Assembly (NCBI RefSeq): GCF_001718415.1
Contig: NZ_CP013377.1
Location: 1,426,001-1,490,000 of the forward strand
Direction of reading: 5' to 3'
DNA: 64,000 nt
Source of the DNA: Burkholderia pseudomultivorans
GTDB taxonomy: Bacteria; Pseudomonadota; Gammaproteobacteria; Burkholderiales; Burkholderiaceae
The position numbers were made by a program, and so were the translations under genes. Under the pieces are notes generated by a model. That model did no database searches. It was not told the origin of the DNA and saw only the letters and a list, made by a program, of their open reading frames with translations. This document shows positions 9,787 to 19,262 of this stretch, piece after piece. How positions within the stretch are numbered: the first letter of the stretch is position 1; each line of letters begins with the position of its first letter.

Positions 9787-9883
9787 GCCGGCGGCATGCG
9801 CGCGGGCTTCGGCGCGTTGCAGACACTGAATGAAGCACGCGGACTTCGGATCCTTGCCTGGAAAGACGACGGAGCGGAACACA

Positions 9884-10855
9884 ATGACGATTCTGGTGAT
9901 CGCCGAACACGATGCGGCCGACGCGGCATCGCCCGGCGGCCATGCGCCGATCAAGGCGGCGACGCTGAATACCGTGGCCGCCGCGCAGACGATCAGCGGA
10001 TTCGGCGGCGGCGATATTCATGTGCTGGTCGCCGGACACAACGTCCGGGCGGCGGCCGACGCGGCTGCGAAAATCGCGGGCGTGACGAAGGTGCTGCTGG
10101 CCGATGCGCCGCAGCTTGCCGACGGTCTCGCGGAGAATGTCGAAGCGACGGTGATGACGGTTGCAATGCAGTATTCGCACATCCTCGCGCCGGCCACGGC
10201 GTACGGCAAGAACATCGCGCCGCGTATCGCGGCGAAGCTCGACGTCGCGCAGATCTCGGACATCACGGCCGTGACGGCGATCGACACGTTCGAGCGCCCG
10301 ATCTACGCGGGCAACGCGATCGCGACGGTGCAGTCGGGCGACCCGGTCAAGGTCGTCACGGTGCGGGCGACGGGTTTCGATCCGGTCGCAGCGGAAGGCG
10401 GCAGCGCATCGGTCGAGAAGATCGAAGCGGCGGCAGACGCAGGCGTGTCGCAGTTCGTCAGCCGTGAAGTGACGAAGCTGGACCGTCCGGAACTCACCAG
10501 CGCGAGCATCATCGTGTCGGGCGGCCGTGGCCTGGGCAGCGGCGAGAACTACACGAAGGTGCTGGAGCCGCTCGCGGACAAGTTGCAAGCCGCACTCGGC
10601 GCTTCCCGCGCGGCAGTGGATGCGGGCTACGTGCCGAACGACTATCAGGTCGGCCAGACCGGCAAGATCGTCGCGCCGCAGCTGTACATCGCGGTCGGCA
10701 TCTCGGGCGCGATCCAGCACCTGGCCGGCATGAAGGATTCGAAGGTCATCGTCGCAATCAACAAGGATCCCGAAGCACCGATCTTCAGCGTGGCCGATTA
10801 CGGCCTCGTCGGCGACCTGTTTACCGTCGTGCCCGAAGCTTGCGCGGCGCTGTGA
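9884..10855 (+). CDS. etfA: Electron transfer flavoprotein alpha subunit
   Basis: 323 aa from the ATG at 9884 (GGAGCGG upstream). N-terminal alpha/beta domain (ILVIAEHD...) is followed by the C-terminal FAD domain with the signature [12 protein letters not shown] and [24 protein letters not shown], where FAD phosphates and flavin are held. It pairs with the preceding beta subunit. The gene order etfB-etfA and lengths match bona fide ETF rather than FixAB. Its place inside a catabolic operon suggests a pathway-dedicated copy in addition to a housekeeping one; presence of another copy cannot be seen in this window. Confidence 0.96.
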   Translation: MTILVIAEHDAADAASPGGHAPIKAATLNTVAAAQTISGFGGGDIHVLVAGHNVRAAADAAAKIAGVTKVLLADAPQLADGLAENVEATVMTVAMQYSHILAPATAYGKNIAPRIAAKLDVAQISDITAVTAIDTFERPIYAGNAIATVQSGDPVKVVTVRATGFDPVAAEGGSASVEKIEAAADAGVSQFVSREVTKLDRPELTSASIIVSGGRGLGSGENYTKVLEPLADKLQAALGASRAAVDAGYVPNDYQVGQTGKIVAPQLYIAVGISGAIQHLAGMKDSKVIVAINKDPEAPIFSVADYGLVGDLFTVVPEACAAL

Positions 10856-10900
10856 GCGGTTGCCTCGCCGATTACGTCTACTGAGCCCACGTCCCGACCC

Positions 10901-11428
10901 ATGCCCTTGTTCGAATTCAACGGAATGCGCCCGCGTGTCGATGCTTCCGCTTACGTGCACCCGGGCGCGGTCGTGATCGGCAACGTGACGATCGGCGCGC
11001 GCTGCTATATCGGTCCGCACGCGAGCCTGCGCGGCGATTTCGGTGCGATCGTGGTCGAGGCCGGCAGCAACGTGCAGGACGGCTGCGTGCTGCATGTCGG
11101 CATCGGCGAGACATGCCGGCTCGGCGTGAACAGCCATGTCGGTCACGGCGCGATCGTGCACGGCGCGACGCTCGAACCGGACACGATGATCGGGATGAAC
11201 GCGGTCGTGATGGATGGCGCCACGATCGGCGCGACGACGATCGTGGCCGCGTGCGCATTCGTGAAGGCAGGGCTCGACGTGCCGCCCGGTGTGTTGCTGG
11301 CGGGCGTGCCGGGGCGCGTAGTGCGACGGCTGAGCGACGCGGAGATCGATGCGAAGGCGAACGGCACGCGGATCTATCAGCAGCTTGCGGCGGATTGTCT
11401 GCGCACGCTCAGGCTCGTCGACGGGTGA
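10901..11428 (+). CDS. Gamma-carbonic anhydrase-like hexapeptide-repeat protein (PaaY/CaiE type)
   Basis: 175 aa of left-handed parallel beta-helix repeats ([LIV]-G-x4) from about residue 12 to 130. The metal ligands of the family are visible as His65, His82 and His87 (VLHVG and SHVGHGAIVHG). PaaY, the closest functional relative, is a thioesterase acting in phenylacetate degradation, and CaiE accompanies carnitine metabolism; both rescue dead-end CoA esters or supply bicarbonate. The gene is 45 bases downstream of etfA, so it probably belongs to the catabolic operon. Thioesterase or carbonic anhydrase activity is not decidable here. Confidence 0.85.
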   Translation: MPLFEFNGMRPRVDASAYVHPGAVVIGNVTIGARCYIGPHASLRGDFGAIVVEAGSNVQDGCVLHVGIGETCRLGVNSHVGHGAIVHGATLEPDTMIGMNAVVMDGATIGATTIVAACAFVKAGLDVPPGVLLAGVPGRVVRRLSDAEIDAKANGTRIYQQLAADCLRTLRLVDG

Positions 11429-11473
11429 GCGGGGCCGGCGGTGCTTTCTGCACCGATGCGGCTTGCGGGGCCT

Positions 11474-11881
11474 TCATGCGGATGGGCGCTTGCAGGCGCG
11501 AAAGCCGTCGTCGGTCGGCGTGAACGTCGAGAATCCCGACGACGCGAGTGCCGGACGCAGCCTTTCCGAAAACGGAACGCCGTAGACCTGCAGCACCGAA
11601 TAGCCGGGCAGCTGCGCGAATGCGTTGTGGTGGCCGTCCAGCGTATCCAGGATTCCGACGCACCAGCTTTCCCGGTCGGCGCCGTATCGCTGAAACGTCG
11701 TCACGCCGCCCGTGCGATCGGGTTCGTCCGGTGACGGCGAACGCTGCCGGATTCGCCCGGCTGCCGCGTCGTTCGCCGGGCTTGTCACGATCCATGCGTG
11801 GCGTACCGTTGCGGCGATGTCGGAAAGCCTGTCGCCGCATTCGGGATCGACGATGAGCGCGATCGCGTCGGCATTTTTCAA
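11474..11881 (-). CDS. Hypothetical protein, 135 aa
   Basis: Read from a TTG at 11881 with GGAGG seven bases upstream; the frame is open further upstream but that part has no coding look. The sequence begins LKNADAIALIVDPECGDRLSDIAATVRHAWIVTSPAN and contains a Thr-x-Gln-arm then GILDTLDGHHNAFAQLPGYSVLQVYG. I do not recognise a family with certainty; small proteins of this kind (predicted alpha/beta, no signal peptide, no membrane segment) are common in Burkholderia. It faces the end of the gamma-carbonic-anhydrase gene (45-base convergent gap). Alternative: a shorter protein starting inside, since no ATG supports the start. Confidence 0.6.
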   Translation of the reverse strand: MKNADAIALIVDPECGDRLSDIAATVRHAWIVTSPANDAAAGRIRQRSPSPDEPDRTGGVTTFQRYGADRESWCVGILDTLDGHHNAFAQLPGYSVLQVYGVPFSERLRPALASSGFSTFTPTDDGFRACKRPSA

Positions 11882-12203
11882 TTTTGGTCCTCCGGTTCCC
11901 GTCCCGATCGACGGGCGGCGTTCGCCTGTTTTCCTGATGCGGAAACGGTTGCCGCGGTGTTTTCCGCCGTGGGGAGGCGCGGCCGTGGATTGGATTCCCG
12001 TGCGCTCCATGCTACGTAACGTACGGATCTTGTTACGTCGACGTTACCGGAACGCAAGGATCGGTGGAAGCTGGTTTGCAGGGCGAGTGGCGCGGGGCGG
12101 CGTGCACGGGCGGATGCGGTCGTTATGGCGGCGTCGGGCGAACGGCGTTGGCATGGTAGCTGCTTGTTGCAGTCGTCACGGCTATAAGCAAACAAGGACT
12201 GCC
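11882..12203. other. 322-base intergenic spacer with repeated GTAAC/GTTAC half-sites
   Basis: Divergent spacer between the small hypothetical gene and the tetrapeptide-repeat lipoprotein gene. It holds GTAAC at 12016-12020 and GTTAC at 12032-12036 and 12043-12047, giving an inverted pair and a direct pair, which could be a regulator site. No convincing -35/-10 pair was found. Confidence 0.35.
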
Positions 12204-13595
12204 ATGCAAAAACAATTCACCAAGGGGAATTTCGTGCTCGCGGCATTTGCCGCCGCCTGCACGCTTGCCGCGTGCGGCGGTGGCGATGTGACTTCGCCGC
12301 CGCGGGCCGGCAACAACGTTGTGCCGAGTACGAGTGGGAGTGGTACGAGCGGTGGCGGTACGAGCGGGACGACCAGCGGTACGACGAGTGGCGCGACGAG
12401 CGGTACGACGAGCGGTACGACGAGCGGTACGACGAGCGGCACGACCAGCGGCACAACGAGCGGTACGACGAGCGGTACGACCAGCGGTACGACCAGCGGT
12501 ACGACCAGCGGCACGACCAGCGGCACGACGAGCGGTACGACGAGCGGTACGACGAGCGGTACGACGAGCGGGACGACCAGCGGGACGACCAGCGGTACAA
12601 CGAGCGGCACAACAAGCGGCACAACAAGCGGCACAACAAGCGGCACAACAAGCGGCAGCACCAGCGGTTGGGGCACCAGCGGCGCCCCCGGCACGCGGGG
12701 CATCGTCAGCTCGGTCGGCGCGGTCGTGATGGACGCCGGCACGACCATCGGCGGCGTGAGCCTGCCGGGCGTCAGCAAGGGCGTGACGGCCGGCCCCGGC
12801 GACACGGTCCGCGGCGTCGGCTCGATCGTCAACGAAACCTCGAACGTCGTGAGCGGCGGGCTCGGCCAGATCGGCTTCACGCCGAACCCGGTCGGCACCA
12901 CCGTGGCCGGCCTCGGCAGCGTCGTCGGCACGGCCGGCGCTCCCGTCTCCGGCCTGAGCGAAACGGTGAAGGCGCTTGGCGCCGGACCGCTGTCGCCGCT
13001 GGCGCCGATCACCGCGCCGGTCGGCAGTCTGCTCGACACCGTCGCGAACCAGCTCGGATCGGCCGGCACCACGATCGGCGCCGCGCTGTCGACCGGCCCG
13101 GTACAGCAGGCGACGCAGACGGTCAGTTCGGCCATCACGCCGCTCGTGACGACCGCCGGCCAACTCACGCAGCAGGTCGGCACGGCGACCGGGCTCGGTC
13201 AGCCGGTCGCGGGGCTGCTCGGCCAGATCGGCGGAGCGATCACGTCGGCCGGATGGAAGGCATCGGCGGCGGGAGCGGGAACCGTTGCCGGGCCGCTGGT
13301 CAGCGACGTCGGGCAGCTCGTCCGGGCCGTCGGCGACACGGTGACCAACGCGGGCGGCCTCGTCAATCCGAATGGCGCGAACGGCGCCGTGCCGATTTCC
13401 GGTCTGATCACCAGCGTCGTCGGCGGGATCCCGGCGGTCGTGCACAACGGTCCGCCGCCGGCCGCGACGCCGGCGACCGGTACGGGCACCGGCATCAGCG
13501 CCGGCGGCAGCGCTGCGCTCGGTGGCGCAAGCGGCCCGCTCGCACCGATTACGTCGCTGCTCGGCGGCCTGCTGGGTGGTGCGGCCGGAAAGTAG
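12204..13595 (+). CDS. Repeat-rich surface lipoprotein with 25 TTSG tetrapeptides
   Basis: 463 aa from the ATG at 12204 (AAGGA ten bases upstream). A lipoprotein signal peptide ends in the lipobox LAAC, so Cys24 would be lipidated. Residues 56-155 are 25 consecutive tetrapeptides of the form TTSG (one ATSG and one STSG variant), a Thr/Ser/Gly linker-like rod. The remaining 300 residues are Gly/Val/Thr-rich, with repeated hydrophobic segments such as VGAVVMDAGTTIGG and LITSVVGGIP, and end in LLGGLLGGAAGK. Similar Burkholderia proteins are often labelled collagen-like, but the period here is four residues and not Gly-X-Y, so a collagen triple helix is not supported. A surface spacer or adhesin role is a guess. 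Confidence 0.8.
   Translation: MQKQFTKGNFVLAAFAAACTLAACGGGDVTSPPRAGNNVVPSTSGSGTSGGGTSGTTSGTTSGATSGTTSGTTSGTTSGTTSGTTSGTTSGTTSGTTSGTTSGTTSGTTSGTTSGTTSGTTSGTTSGTTSGTTSGTTSGTTSGTTSGTTSGSTSGWGTSGAPGTRGIVSSVGAVVMDAGTTIGGVSLPGVSKGVTAGPGDTVRGVGSIVNETSNVVSGGLGQIGFTPNPVGTTVAGLGSVVGTAGAPVSGLSETVKALGAGPLSPLAPITAPVGSLLDTVANQLGSAGTTIGAALSTGPVQQATQTVSSAITPLVTTAGQLTQQVGTATGLGQPVAGLLGQIGGAITSAGWKASAAGAGTVAGPLVSDVGQLVRAVGDTVTNAGGLVNPNGANGAVPISGLITSVVGGIPAVVHNGPPPAATPATGTGTGISAGGSAALGGASGPLAPITSLLGGLLGGAAGK
12369..12668 (+). repeat. 25 tandem 12-base units coding TTSG
   Basis: 300 bases of 12-base units such as ACGACGAGCGGT, all in frame. Codons vary by block: early units use ACG/ACC with GGT, and the last units use ACAACAAGCGGC repeated several times with no change, a sign of recent local duplication. 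Copy number should vary between strains without frameshift. Confidence 0.95.
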
Positions 13596-13671
13596 GCGAA
13601 CGACGCGAGCGCATCGGTGCCGGCGAGCGTCGGCGCCGGTGGCCCGGCCTCGCCGGCACGAGCAGAAACCA

Positions 13672-15600
13672 TCAGAACGTGTAAGTGACCTTGCCGAACG
13701 CAGCCCGGCCGACCGTGTTGTAACCGTAGGCCGTCATATAGCGACGGTCGAACAGGTTGGACAGCAGCGCCGACACCGACAGATGCGAATTGATCCGGTA
13801 CGACGCGCGCAGGTCCGCCGTCAGGTACGACGGCAGATAGGTCGTGTTGGCCGGATCGTCGAACGTTGTGCCACCGTAGCGCAGCGACGCGCCGGTGCTC
13901 AACGCGTGCAGGTGCAGTTCGTCCCACGTGTGATCGATGCTGATGCTGACCGTTTGTCGCGGACGGCGATTCAGCCACGTCTGATTGGTCGTGTCCTGCG
14001 GATTCAGCAGGCCGATTGCGATGCTGACCGGCGTCGAACGGCCGATCGTTCCCTTGTACGACAGGTCGAGCCCGCGAATGTGCGCGCGCCCGATGTTGAC
14101 CGGCTGGAACGTCGCGGGATCGTACGCGATCAGGTTATGGACGCGCGTGTCGTAGATCGCGGCCGTAAACGTGCCGAGCGACGTCGTCGCATCGAGCGCG
14201 GCCTCGACCGAGTTGCTGCGCTCGGGGCTGAGATCCGGATTCCCGTATCCGGGATAGTAGAGATCGTTGAAGGTCGGCAGCCGGAACGCGTTGCCATACG
14301 ACAGGCGTGCGGTGTAGACCGGCGTGATCGCCCACGACAGCGCCGCGTTGCCCGTGTTCACCGACCGCCCGGCGACGATCTCGTGACGGCCCGCGAGGAA
14401 CATCGTGACCGTGCCGAGCGTCACCGACTGGTGCAGCGAGAACGCGGAATCGTTGCGCGTGGGCACGCCGCTCGGGATATCGACCGGCAGGAACGCCTGT
14501 TCACGCGTGAAATCGTATGCGAGCTTGGTCTCGCCCGACAGCGGCTGGCCGAACAGGCTGAAGCCGCGTTCCTGGTGCGTCAGCGACGTCGACGTGCTGA
14601 TGCGCTGCGAATTGATCTGATCGGTCGCGATCGCCGGGTCGCTCGCGTACAGGAACTGGCGATCGTTCGAGTAACCGACGGACTGGTCGAACTGCGTGTC
14701 CGGCGTGATGTCGAGATGAAACGACAGGCCGGCCGTCAACTGGTGGTCGAGCTCGCGATCGGCGCCGCCCGCGTTGTCGTAGGACAGGTCGGAGCGGTGG
14801 TACAGCGCGAACGTCGAGATCGACCAGTTGTCGCGCGCATAGCCGAGGCGTGCGTCGATATCCTGCGCGTGATACGGGTTGCGGCCTTCCTCGTGGCCGT
14901 ACGCGAACGGCCGCGTCGCATCGATGCCGGCCGTCGCGTAATCGTGCAGGCCGAGCGAGTAGGTGAGCCCGCCGAGCGCGGCGAGCGGCCCGCTCGACGG
15001 CACCGTGCCCGACGTGCGGACCTGCGTGTCGAAGGTCTTGTTCGAGCCGCCGCCGAACGACACCGTGGTCTGGTTCGGCTGGTTCGCCGCGCGCCGCGTG
15101 AACAGCTGCACGACGCCGCCCATCGCGTTCGCGCCGAACGAGGCGGCCGCCGGCCCCGAGATGACTTCGACGCGCTCGAACGCCTCGGTCGGCAGATCCG
15201 CCCAGGGCGCGATGCCGGTGGTCGACGAGCCGATCCGGATGCCGTCGACGAACACCGCGACCTGGCTCGCCGACGAGCCGCGAATACTGACGGACGACGA
15301 CGCGCCGGGGCCGCCGTTCTGCGACACGGTCACGCCCGGCAGCGTCGCGACCGCCTGCGTGATGCTCGGATCGCTTGGCGACAGCCGGTCGAGGTCGTCG
15401 CGCGTGAGCACCTGCGTCGTCGCATAGCGCTGGTCGAACGATTCGGGCAGGTGGCGCGTGTCGGTGATGGAGATCGTCGGCAGGTCGGCGTTGTCTGCGG
15501 GCTGCGCCGGCTGCGGCGGGGCGGTGTCGCCGGCGGCGTGCGCGAGCGGCGACAGCAGCGCGGTGGCGGCGGACGTGGCGAGGAGATGTCGGAGTTTCAT
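13672..15600 (-). CDS. btuB: TonB-dependent vitamin B12 receptor
   Basis: 642 aa from the ATG at 15600, where a signal peptide begins (MKLRHLLATSAATALLSPLAHA). The reading frame is open upstream but crosses the riboswitch. TonB box-like text near DLPTISITDTR is followed by the plug domain (about 45-155, with SVSIRGSSASQVAVFVDGIRIGSST and ERVEVISGPAAASFG) and a 22-strand barrel ending in AFGKVTYTF with terminal Phe. It imports cobalamin across the outer membrane with TonB energy. The identification as BtuB rests on the cobalamin riboswitch 280 bases upstream as well as on family look (FDRRYMTAYGYNTVGR). The ribosome site is weak, which fits translational control by the riboswitch. Confidence 0.9.
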   Translation of the reverse strand: MKLRHLLATSAATALLSPLAHAAGDTAPPQPAQPADNADLPTISITDTRHLPESFDQRYATTQVLTRDDLDRLSPSDPSITQAVATLPGVTVSQNGGPGASSSVSIRGSSASQVAVFVDGIRIGSSTTGIAPWADLPTEAFERVEVISGPAAASFGANAMGGVVQLFTRRAANQPNQTTVSFGGGSNKTFDTQVRTSGTVPSSGPLAALGGLTYSLGLHDYATAGIDATRPFAYGHEEGRNPYHAQDIDARLGYARDNWSISTFALYHRSDLSYDNAGGADRELDHQLTAGLSFHLDITPDTQFDQSVGYSNDRQFLYASDPAIATDQINSQRISTSTSLTHQERGFSLFGQPLSGETKLAYDFTREQAFLPVDIPSGVPTRNDSAFSLHQSVTLGTVTMFLAGRHEIVAGRSVNTGNAALSWAITPVYTARLSYGNAFRLPTFNDLYYPGYGNPDLSPERSNSVEAALDATTSLGTFTAAIYDTRVHNLIAYDPATFQPVNIGRAHIRGLDLSYKGTIGRSTPVSIAIGLLNPQDTTNQTWLNRRPRQTVSISIDHTWDELHLHALSTGASLRYGGTTFDDPANTTYLPSYLTADLRASYRINSHLSVSALLSNLFDRRYMTAYGYNTVGRAAFGKVTYTF

Positions 15601-15884
15601 GAAGCGGGTCTTGTTATCGTGCTGCGCGGGCCGCGCGCGTGAACGGGCGGCGGGCGGTGTCGTGGTCGGGTTCGGCGTGCGCGGCCGGATCGGGCGCGAC
15701 GACACGGGAGCAGGCGCGCACGCGTGCCGCGTGCCGGCACGACGCTTTCGGCGCGAAAGCGGAATCGGGAACGATGGACATCTGACGGAATCCTGAGGTC
15801 GGGCCGTCCTTGCAACGGGCGACCGCCGACGGCGGCGCTTGCGCATCGGGACACCCCGCCCGTTGCGGCTGCTTGGACCTCGGT

Positions 15885-16052
15885 CGATGGCTGGTCTCCT
15901 GGCTTGCGGGTCGTCGTCCGGTGCCGGCCTTCCCGGGTGTCCCAGTGGCTCGGTGGGCATGGACTCGCCGCTCACAGTTGCGGGGGCAGCCGCAGATCGA
16001 CGGCATCGCTGCCGCTACTGCGTTCCCATTTGATCCCGTCTCCGGGAACCAT
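15885..16052 (-). promoter_or_regulatory. Cobalamin (AdoCbl) riboswitch upstream of btuB
   Basis: On the minus strand the conserved B12-box core GCTGCCCCCGCAACTGTGA is present (complement of about 15972-15991), and the 3' element AAGCCAGGAGACC is complete (complement of 15893-15905). The 5' part GGTTCCCGGAGACGGGA with ATGGGAA supplies the P1-P2 side. These are hallmark segments of the cobalamin riboswitch. It precedes btuB by about 285 bases and should lower receptor expression when adenosylcobalamin is plentiful. The spacer between aptamer and gene (15601-15884) shows no gene. Confidence 0.93.
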
Positions 16053-16238
16053 CAGCGCGCAAGGGTAATGGCCGCCGCTTCGCCGCGTCAATGCTTCGCG
16101 CGGGGCCGGCGCGAAAAAACCACGTATTGCGGGCCTGCGTTGCCCGGTTCGTGCCGGGGCGCGTGGAAAAAGCCGGTTCAGGTCTGATGAATGGGCGCCG
16201 GCAGGGCTTGTCGTTACGACGAGAGTCGCCGGCACCAT

Positions 16239-16276
16239 GAAAAACGGCGCCGCAGGCATTCAGCCTGCGGCGCCGT
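16239..16276 (-). terminator. Rho-independent terminator of acnB
   Basis: A 14-base perfect inverted repeat (16244-16257 with 16263-16276) is followed on the minus strand by TTTTT, 49 bases past the acnB stop codon. A second GC hairpin without T-run lies at 16286-16312. Confidence 0.88.
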
Positions 16277-16324
16277 GGCGGGTTTGCCGCGGCGAGCATG
16301 ACTCGCCGCGGCGCGACAACCCGC

Positions 16325-18910
16325 TTACACCTGCACGGTGTCGGCGACTTCCTTGAAGTCCTGGATCTGGTCGAAGTTCATGTACTTGTAGATCTGGTCG
16401 CCATTGGCGTTGATCACGCCGATATCGGCCATGTACTCTTCCTTCGTCGGAATCTTGCCCAGACGCGAGCAGATTGCCGCCAGTTCCGCCGAGCCGAGAT
16501 ACACGTTGGTGTTCTTGCCGAGGCGGTTCGGGAAGTTGCGGGTCGAGGTCGACATCACCGTCGCGCCTTCGCGCACCTGTGCCTGGTTGCCCATGCACAG
16601 CGAGCAGCCCGGCATTTCGGTACGTGCGCCGGCCGTGCCGAACACGCCGTAATGGCCTTCCTCGGTCAGCTGCTTCTGGTCCATCTTGGTCGGCGGCGCG
16701 ACCCACAGCTTGACCGGAATGTCGCGCTTGCCTTCCAGCAGCTTCGACGCGGCGCGGAAGTGACCGATGTTGGTCATGCACGAGCCGATGAACACTTCGT
16801 CGATCTTCGCGCCGGCGACGTCGGACAGCGTCTTCACGTCGTCCGGATCGTTCGGGCAGGCGACGATCGGCTCATGGATGTCGGCGAGGTCGATCTCGAT
16901 GACGGCCGCGTATTCGGCGTCGGCATCCGGCGCCAGCAGCTGCGGGTCGTCCAGCCACTGCTCCATCGCCGCGATGCGGCGCTGCAGGCTGCGCGGATCC
17001 TGGTAGCCTTCGGCGATCATCCACTTCAGCAGCGTGATGTTGCTGTTGAGGTACTCGATGATCGGTTCCTTGTTCAGGCGGACCGTGCAACCGGCGGCCG
17101 AGCGCTCGGCCGACGCATCGGACAGTTCGAACGCTTGCTCGACCTTCAGGTCGGGCAGGCCTTCGATCTCGAGAATGCGGCCGGAGAAGATGTTCTTCTT
17201 GCCCTGCTTCGCGACCGTCAGCATGCCTTGCTTGATCGCGTACAGCGGAATCGCGTTGACGAGATCGCGCAGCGTGACGCCCGGCTGCATCTTGCCCTTG
17301 AAGCGGACCAGCACCGATTCCGGCATGTCGAGCGGCATCGTGCCGGTGGCGGCCGCGAACGCGACCAGGCCCGAACCTGCCGGGAAGCTGATGCCGATCG
17401 GGAAGCGCGTGTGCGAGTCGCCGCCGGTGCCGACGGTGTCGGGCAGCAGCATGCGGTTCAGCCACGAGTGGATCACGCCGTCGCCCGGACGCAGCGCGAT
17501 GCCGCCGCGCGTGCTGATGAAGTTCGGCAGCGTCTGGTGCGTCTTCACGTCCACCGGCTTCGGATAGGCGGCGGTGTGGCAGAACGACTGCATCACGAGG
17601 TCGGCCGAGAAGCCGAGGCAGGCGAGATCCTTCAGTTCGTCGCGCGTCATCGGGCCGGTGGTGTCCTGCGAGCCGACCGAGGTCATCTTCGGTTCGCAGT
17701 ACGTGCCCGGACGGACGCCCTGGCCTTCCGGCAGGCCGCATGCGCGGCCGACCATCTTCTGCGCGAGCGAGAAGCCCTTGCCGCTGTCGGCCGGCTGGTG
17801 CGGCAGGCGGAACAGCGTCGACGGCGGCAGGCCCAGCGCTTCACGCGCCTTTGCGGTCAGGCCGCGGCCGACGATCAGCGGAATCCGGCCGCCGGCGCGC
17901 ACTTCGTCGAACAGCACGTCGGACTTGACCTGGAATTCGGCGATCACTTCGCCGTTCTTCAGCGCCTTGCCTTCGTACGGGCGCAGCTCGACCACGTCGC
18001 CCATTTCCATCTTCGACACGTCGAGTTCGATCGGCAGCGCGCCGGCATCTTCCATCGTGTTGTAGAAGATCGGGGCGATCTTGCCGCCGAGGCACACGCC
18101 GCCGAAACGCTTGTTCGGGACGTAGGGGATGTCTTCGCCGGTGAACCACAGCACCGAGTTGGTGGCCGACTTGCGCGAGGAGCCGGTGCCGACCACGTCG
18201 CCCACGTAGGCGACCAGATGGCCCTTTTCCTTCAGCGATTCGATGAACTTGACCGGGCCGCGCTTGCCGTCTTCTTCCGGCGTGATGCCGGGGCGCGCGT
18301 TCTTCAGCATCGCCAGCGCGTGCAGCGGGATGTCCGGGCGGGTGGTCGCGTCCGGCGCCGGCGACAGGTCGTCGGTATTGGTTTCGCCGGTGACCTTGAA
18401 GACGGTGATGGTCAGGCTTTCCGGCACTTCCGGACGGCTCGTGAACCATTCGGCGTCGGCCCAGCTCTGCATCACGGCCTTCGCGTTCGCATTGCCCTTG
18501 TCGGCGAGTTCCTTCACGTCATGGAACTGGTCGAACATCAGCAGGGTTTTCTTCAGCGCGTCGGCGGCGGTCGCGCCGACTTCGGCGTCGGACAGCAGCT
18601 CGATCAGCGGCTGGATGTTGTAGCCGCCCAGCATCGTGCCGAGCAGTTCGGTGGCGCGGGCGCGCGAGATCAGCGGGCAGGCGGTTTCGCCCTTGGCGAC
18701 GGCGGCCAGGAAGCCGGCCTTCACGCGGGCAGCTTCGTCCACGCCAGCGGGCACGCGGTGGGTGATCAGGTCGAGCAGCGTCTGCTCTTCGCCGGCCGGC
18801 GGGTTGGTCAGCAGTTCGACCAGTTCGGCGGTCTGCTGAGCCGTCAGCGGCAGGGGAGGAATACCGAGCGCGGCGCGGGCGGCCACGTGAGCACGAAAGT
18901 TTTCAAGCAT
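16325..18910 (-). CDS. acnB: Aconitate hydratase B
   Basis: 861 aa, the AcnB length. Converts citrate to isocitrate through cis-aconitate in the TCA cycle and, in this group, also takes part in the methylcitrate route. The N-terminal HEAT-like domain (1-160) characteristic of AcnB is present, then the swivelling domain with [13 protein letters not shown] and the catalytic domains with [18 protein letters not shown]. The 4Fe-4S cysteines are seen in GSCMTNIGH and as Cys769 and Cys772 in [10 protein letters not shown]. Stand-alone gene with its own promoter (18990-19018), operator-like element and terminator. The ribosome site before the ATG is weak (AGGT). Confidence 0.98.
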   Translation of the reverse strand: MLENFRAHVAARAALGIPPLPLTAQQTAELVELLTNPPAGEEQTLLDLITHRVPAGVDEAARVKAGFLAAVAKGETACPLISRARATELLGTMLGGYNIQPLIELLSDAEVGATAADALKKTLLMFDQFHDVKELADKGNANAKAVMQSWADAEWFTSRPEVPESLTITVFKVTGETNTDDLSPAPDATTRPDIPLHALAMLKNARPGITPEEDGKRGPVKFIESLKEKGHLVAYVGDVVGTGSSRKSATNSVLWFTGEDIPYVPNKRFGGVCLGGKIAPIFYNTMEDAGALPIELDVSKMEMGDVVELRPYEGKALKNGEVIAEFQVKSDVLFDEVRAGGRIPLIVGRGLTAKAREALGLPPSTLFRLPHQPADSGKGFSLAQKMVGRACGLPEGQGVRPGTYCEPKMTSVGSQDTTGPMTRDELKDLACLGFSADLVMQSFCHTAAYPKPVDVKTHQTLPNFISTRGGIALRPGDGVIHSWLNRMLLPDTVGTGGDSHTRFPIGISFPAGSGLVAFAAATGTMPLDMPESVLVRFKGKMQPGVTLRDLVNAIPLYAIKQGMLTVAKQGKKNIFSGRILEIEGLPDLKVEQAFELSDASAERSAAGCTVRLNKEPIIEYLNSNITLLKWMIAEGYQDPRSLQRRIAAMEQWLDDPQLLAPDADAEYAAVIEIDLADIHEPIVACPNDPDDVKTLSDVAGAKIDEVFIGSCMTNIGHFRAASKLLEGKRDIPVKLWVAPPTKMDQKQLTEEGHYGVFGTAGARTEMPGCSLCMGNQAQVREGATVMSTSTRNFPNRLGKNTNVYLGSAELAAICSRLGKIPTKEEYMADIGVINANGDQIYKYMNFDQIQDFKEVADTVQV

Positions 18911-18989
18911 GGGGGGACCTGCTGATGTTGCGTTTCAGGAGAAGGCCGTTCAGGCACTCCGGGCTGTTCCAGGCACTGCATCGACGGGA

Positions 18990-19040
18990 ATTCTAATCGC
19001 AACGCCTTGTAGCGTCAAATATCTTATGTCTTATATAAGA
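18990..19040 (-). promoter_or_regulatory. acnB promoter with adjoining TCTTAT operator
   Basis: On the minus strand TTGACG (complement of 19013-19018) and TAGAAT (complement of 18990-18995) are separated by exactly 17 bases, a good sigma-70 promoter about 80 bases before the acnB start. Directly upstream of the -35, at 19022-19040 on the plus strand, is TCTTAT-G-TCTTAT-ATAAGA: a direct repeat whose second copy forms a perfect 12-base palindrome with ATAAGA. I recall related ATAAGA/TCTTAT motifs before TCA-cycle genes in beta-proteobacteria, with a GntR-type regulator suspected. The rest of the 352-base spacer (18911-19262) is G-rich and shows no gene. Confidence 0.75.
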
Positions 19041-19262
19041 GTTGAGAGGCGGGGCGGCGGGGCTGGCGGTGTCGGGTTGGGGCGTGTGTCGGGCGGGGCA
19101 TTCGGGAGGCTTGGCAGGTCGCCCGTTCGGCATTTGGTAACCTACGCACCGAATCGGTACAACAAGCGCCGTTGCGAGCGACAGTCGACGCCCGGCACGG
19201 TCCTTCGGGCCGTCCGTTTTCCGGCGGGCGTCAGGCGCCCATTTCCTTCTTAACGGATCGTC

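Noticed and set aside
12369..12668. Tandem repeats as a possible CRISPR array
   Set aside because: Repeats are 12 bases with no spacers and are all in frame in a coding gene; no cas genes in the window.
12182..13183. Long minus-strand open frame of Leu-Val-Val-Pro repeats opposite the tetrapeptide lipoprotein
   Set aside because: It is a mirror of the 12-base repeat and of the coding strand; it has no start context and the plus-strand product has a perfect lipoprotein signal.
12204..13595. Collagen-like triple helix domain
   Set aside because: Glycine occurs every fourth residue in the repeat, not every third, so the Gly-X-Y pattern is absent.
16298..18925. 875-residue plus-strand open frame opposite acnB
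   Set aside because: Antisense shadow caused by high GC at third positions; composition is His/Arg/Ala/Val-rich and acnB is certain.
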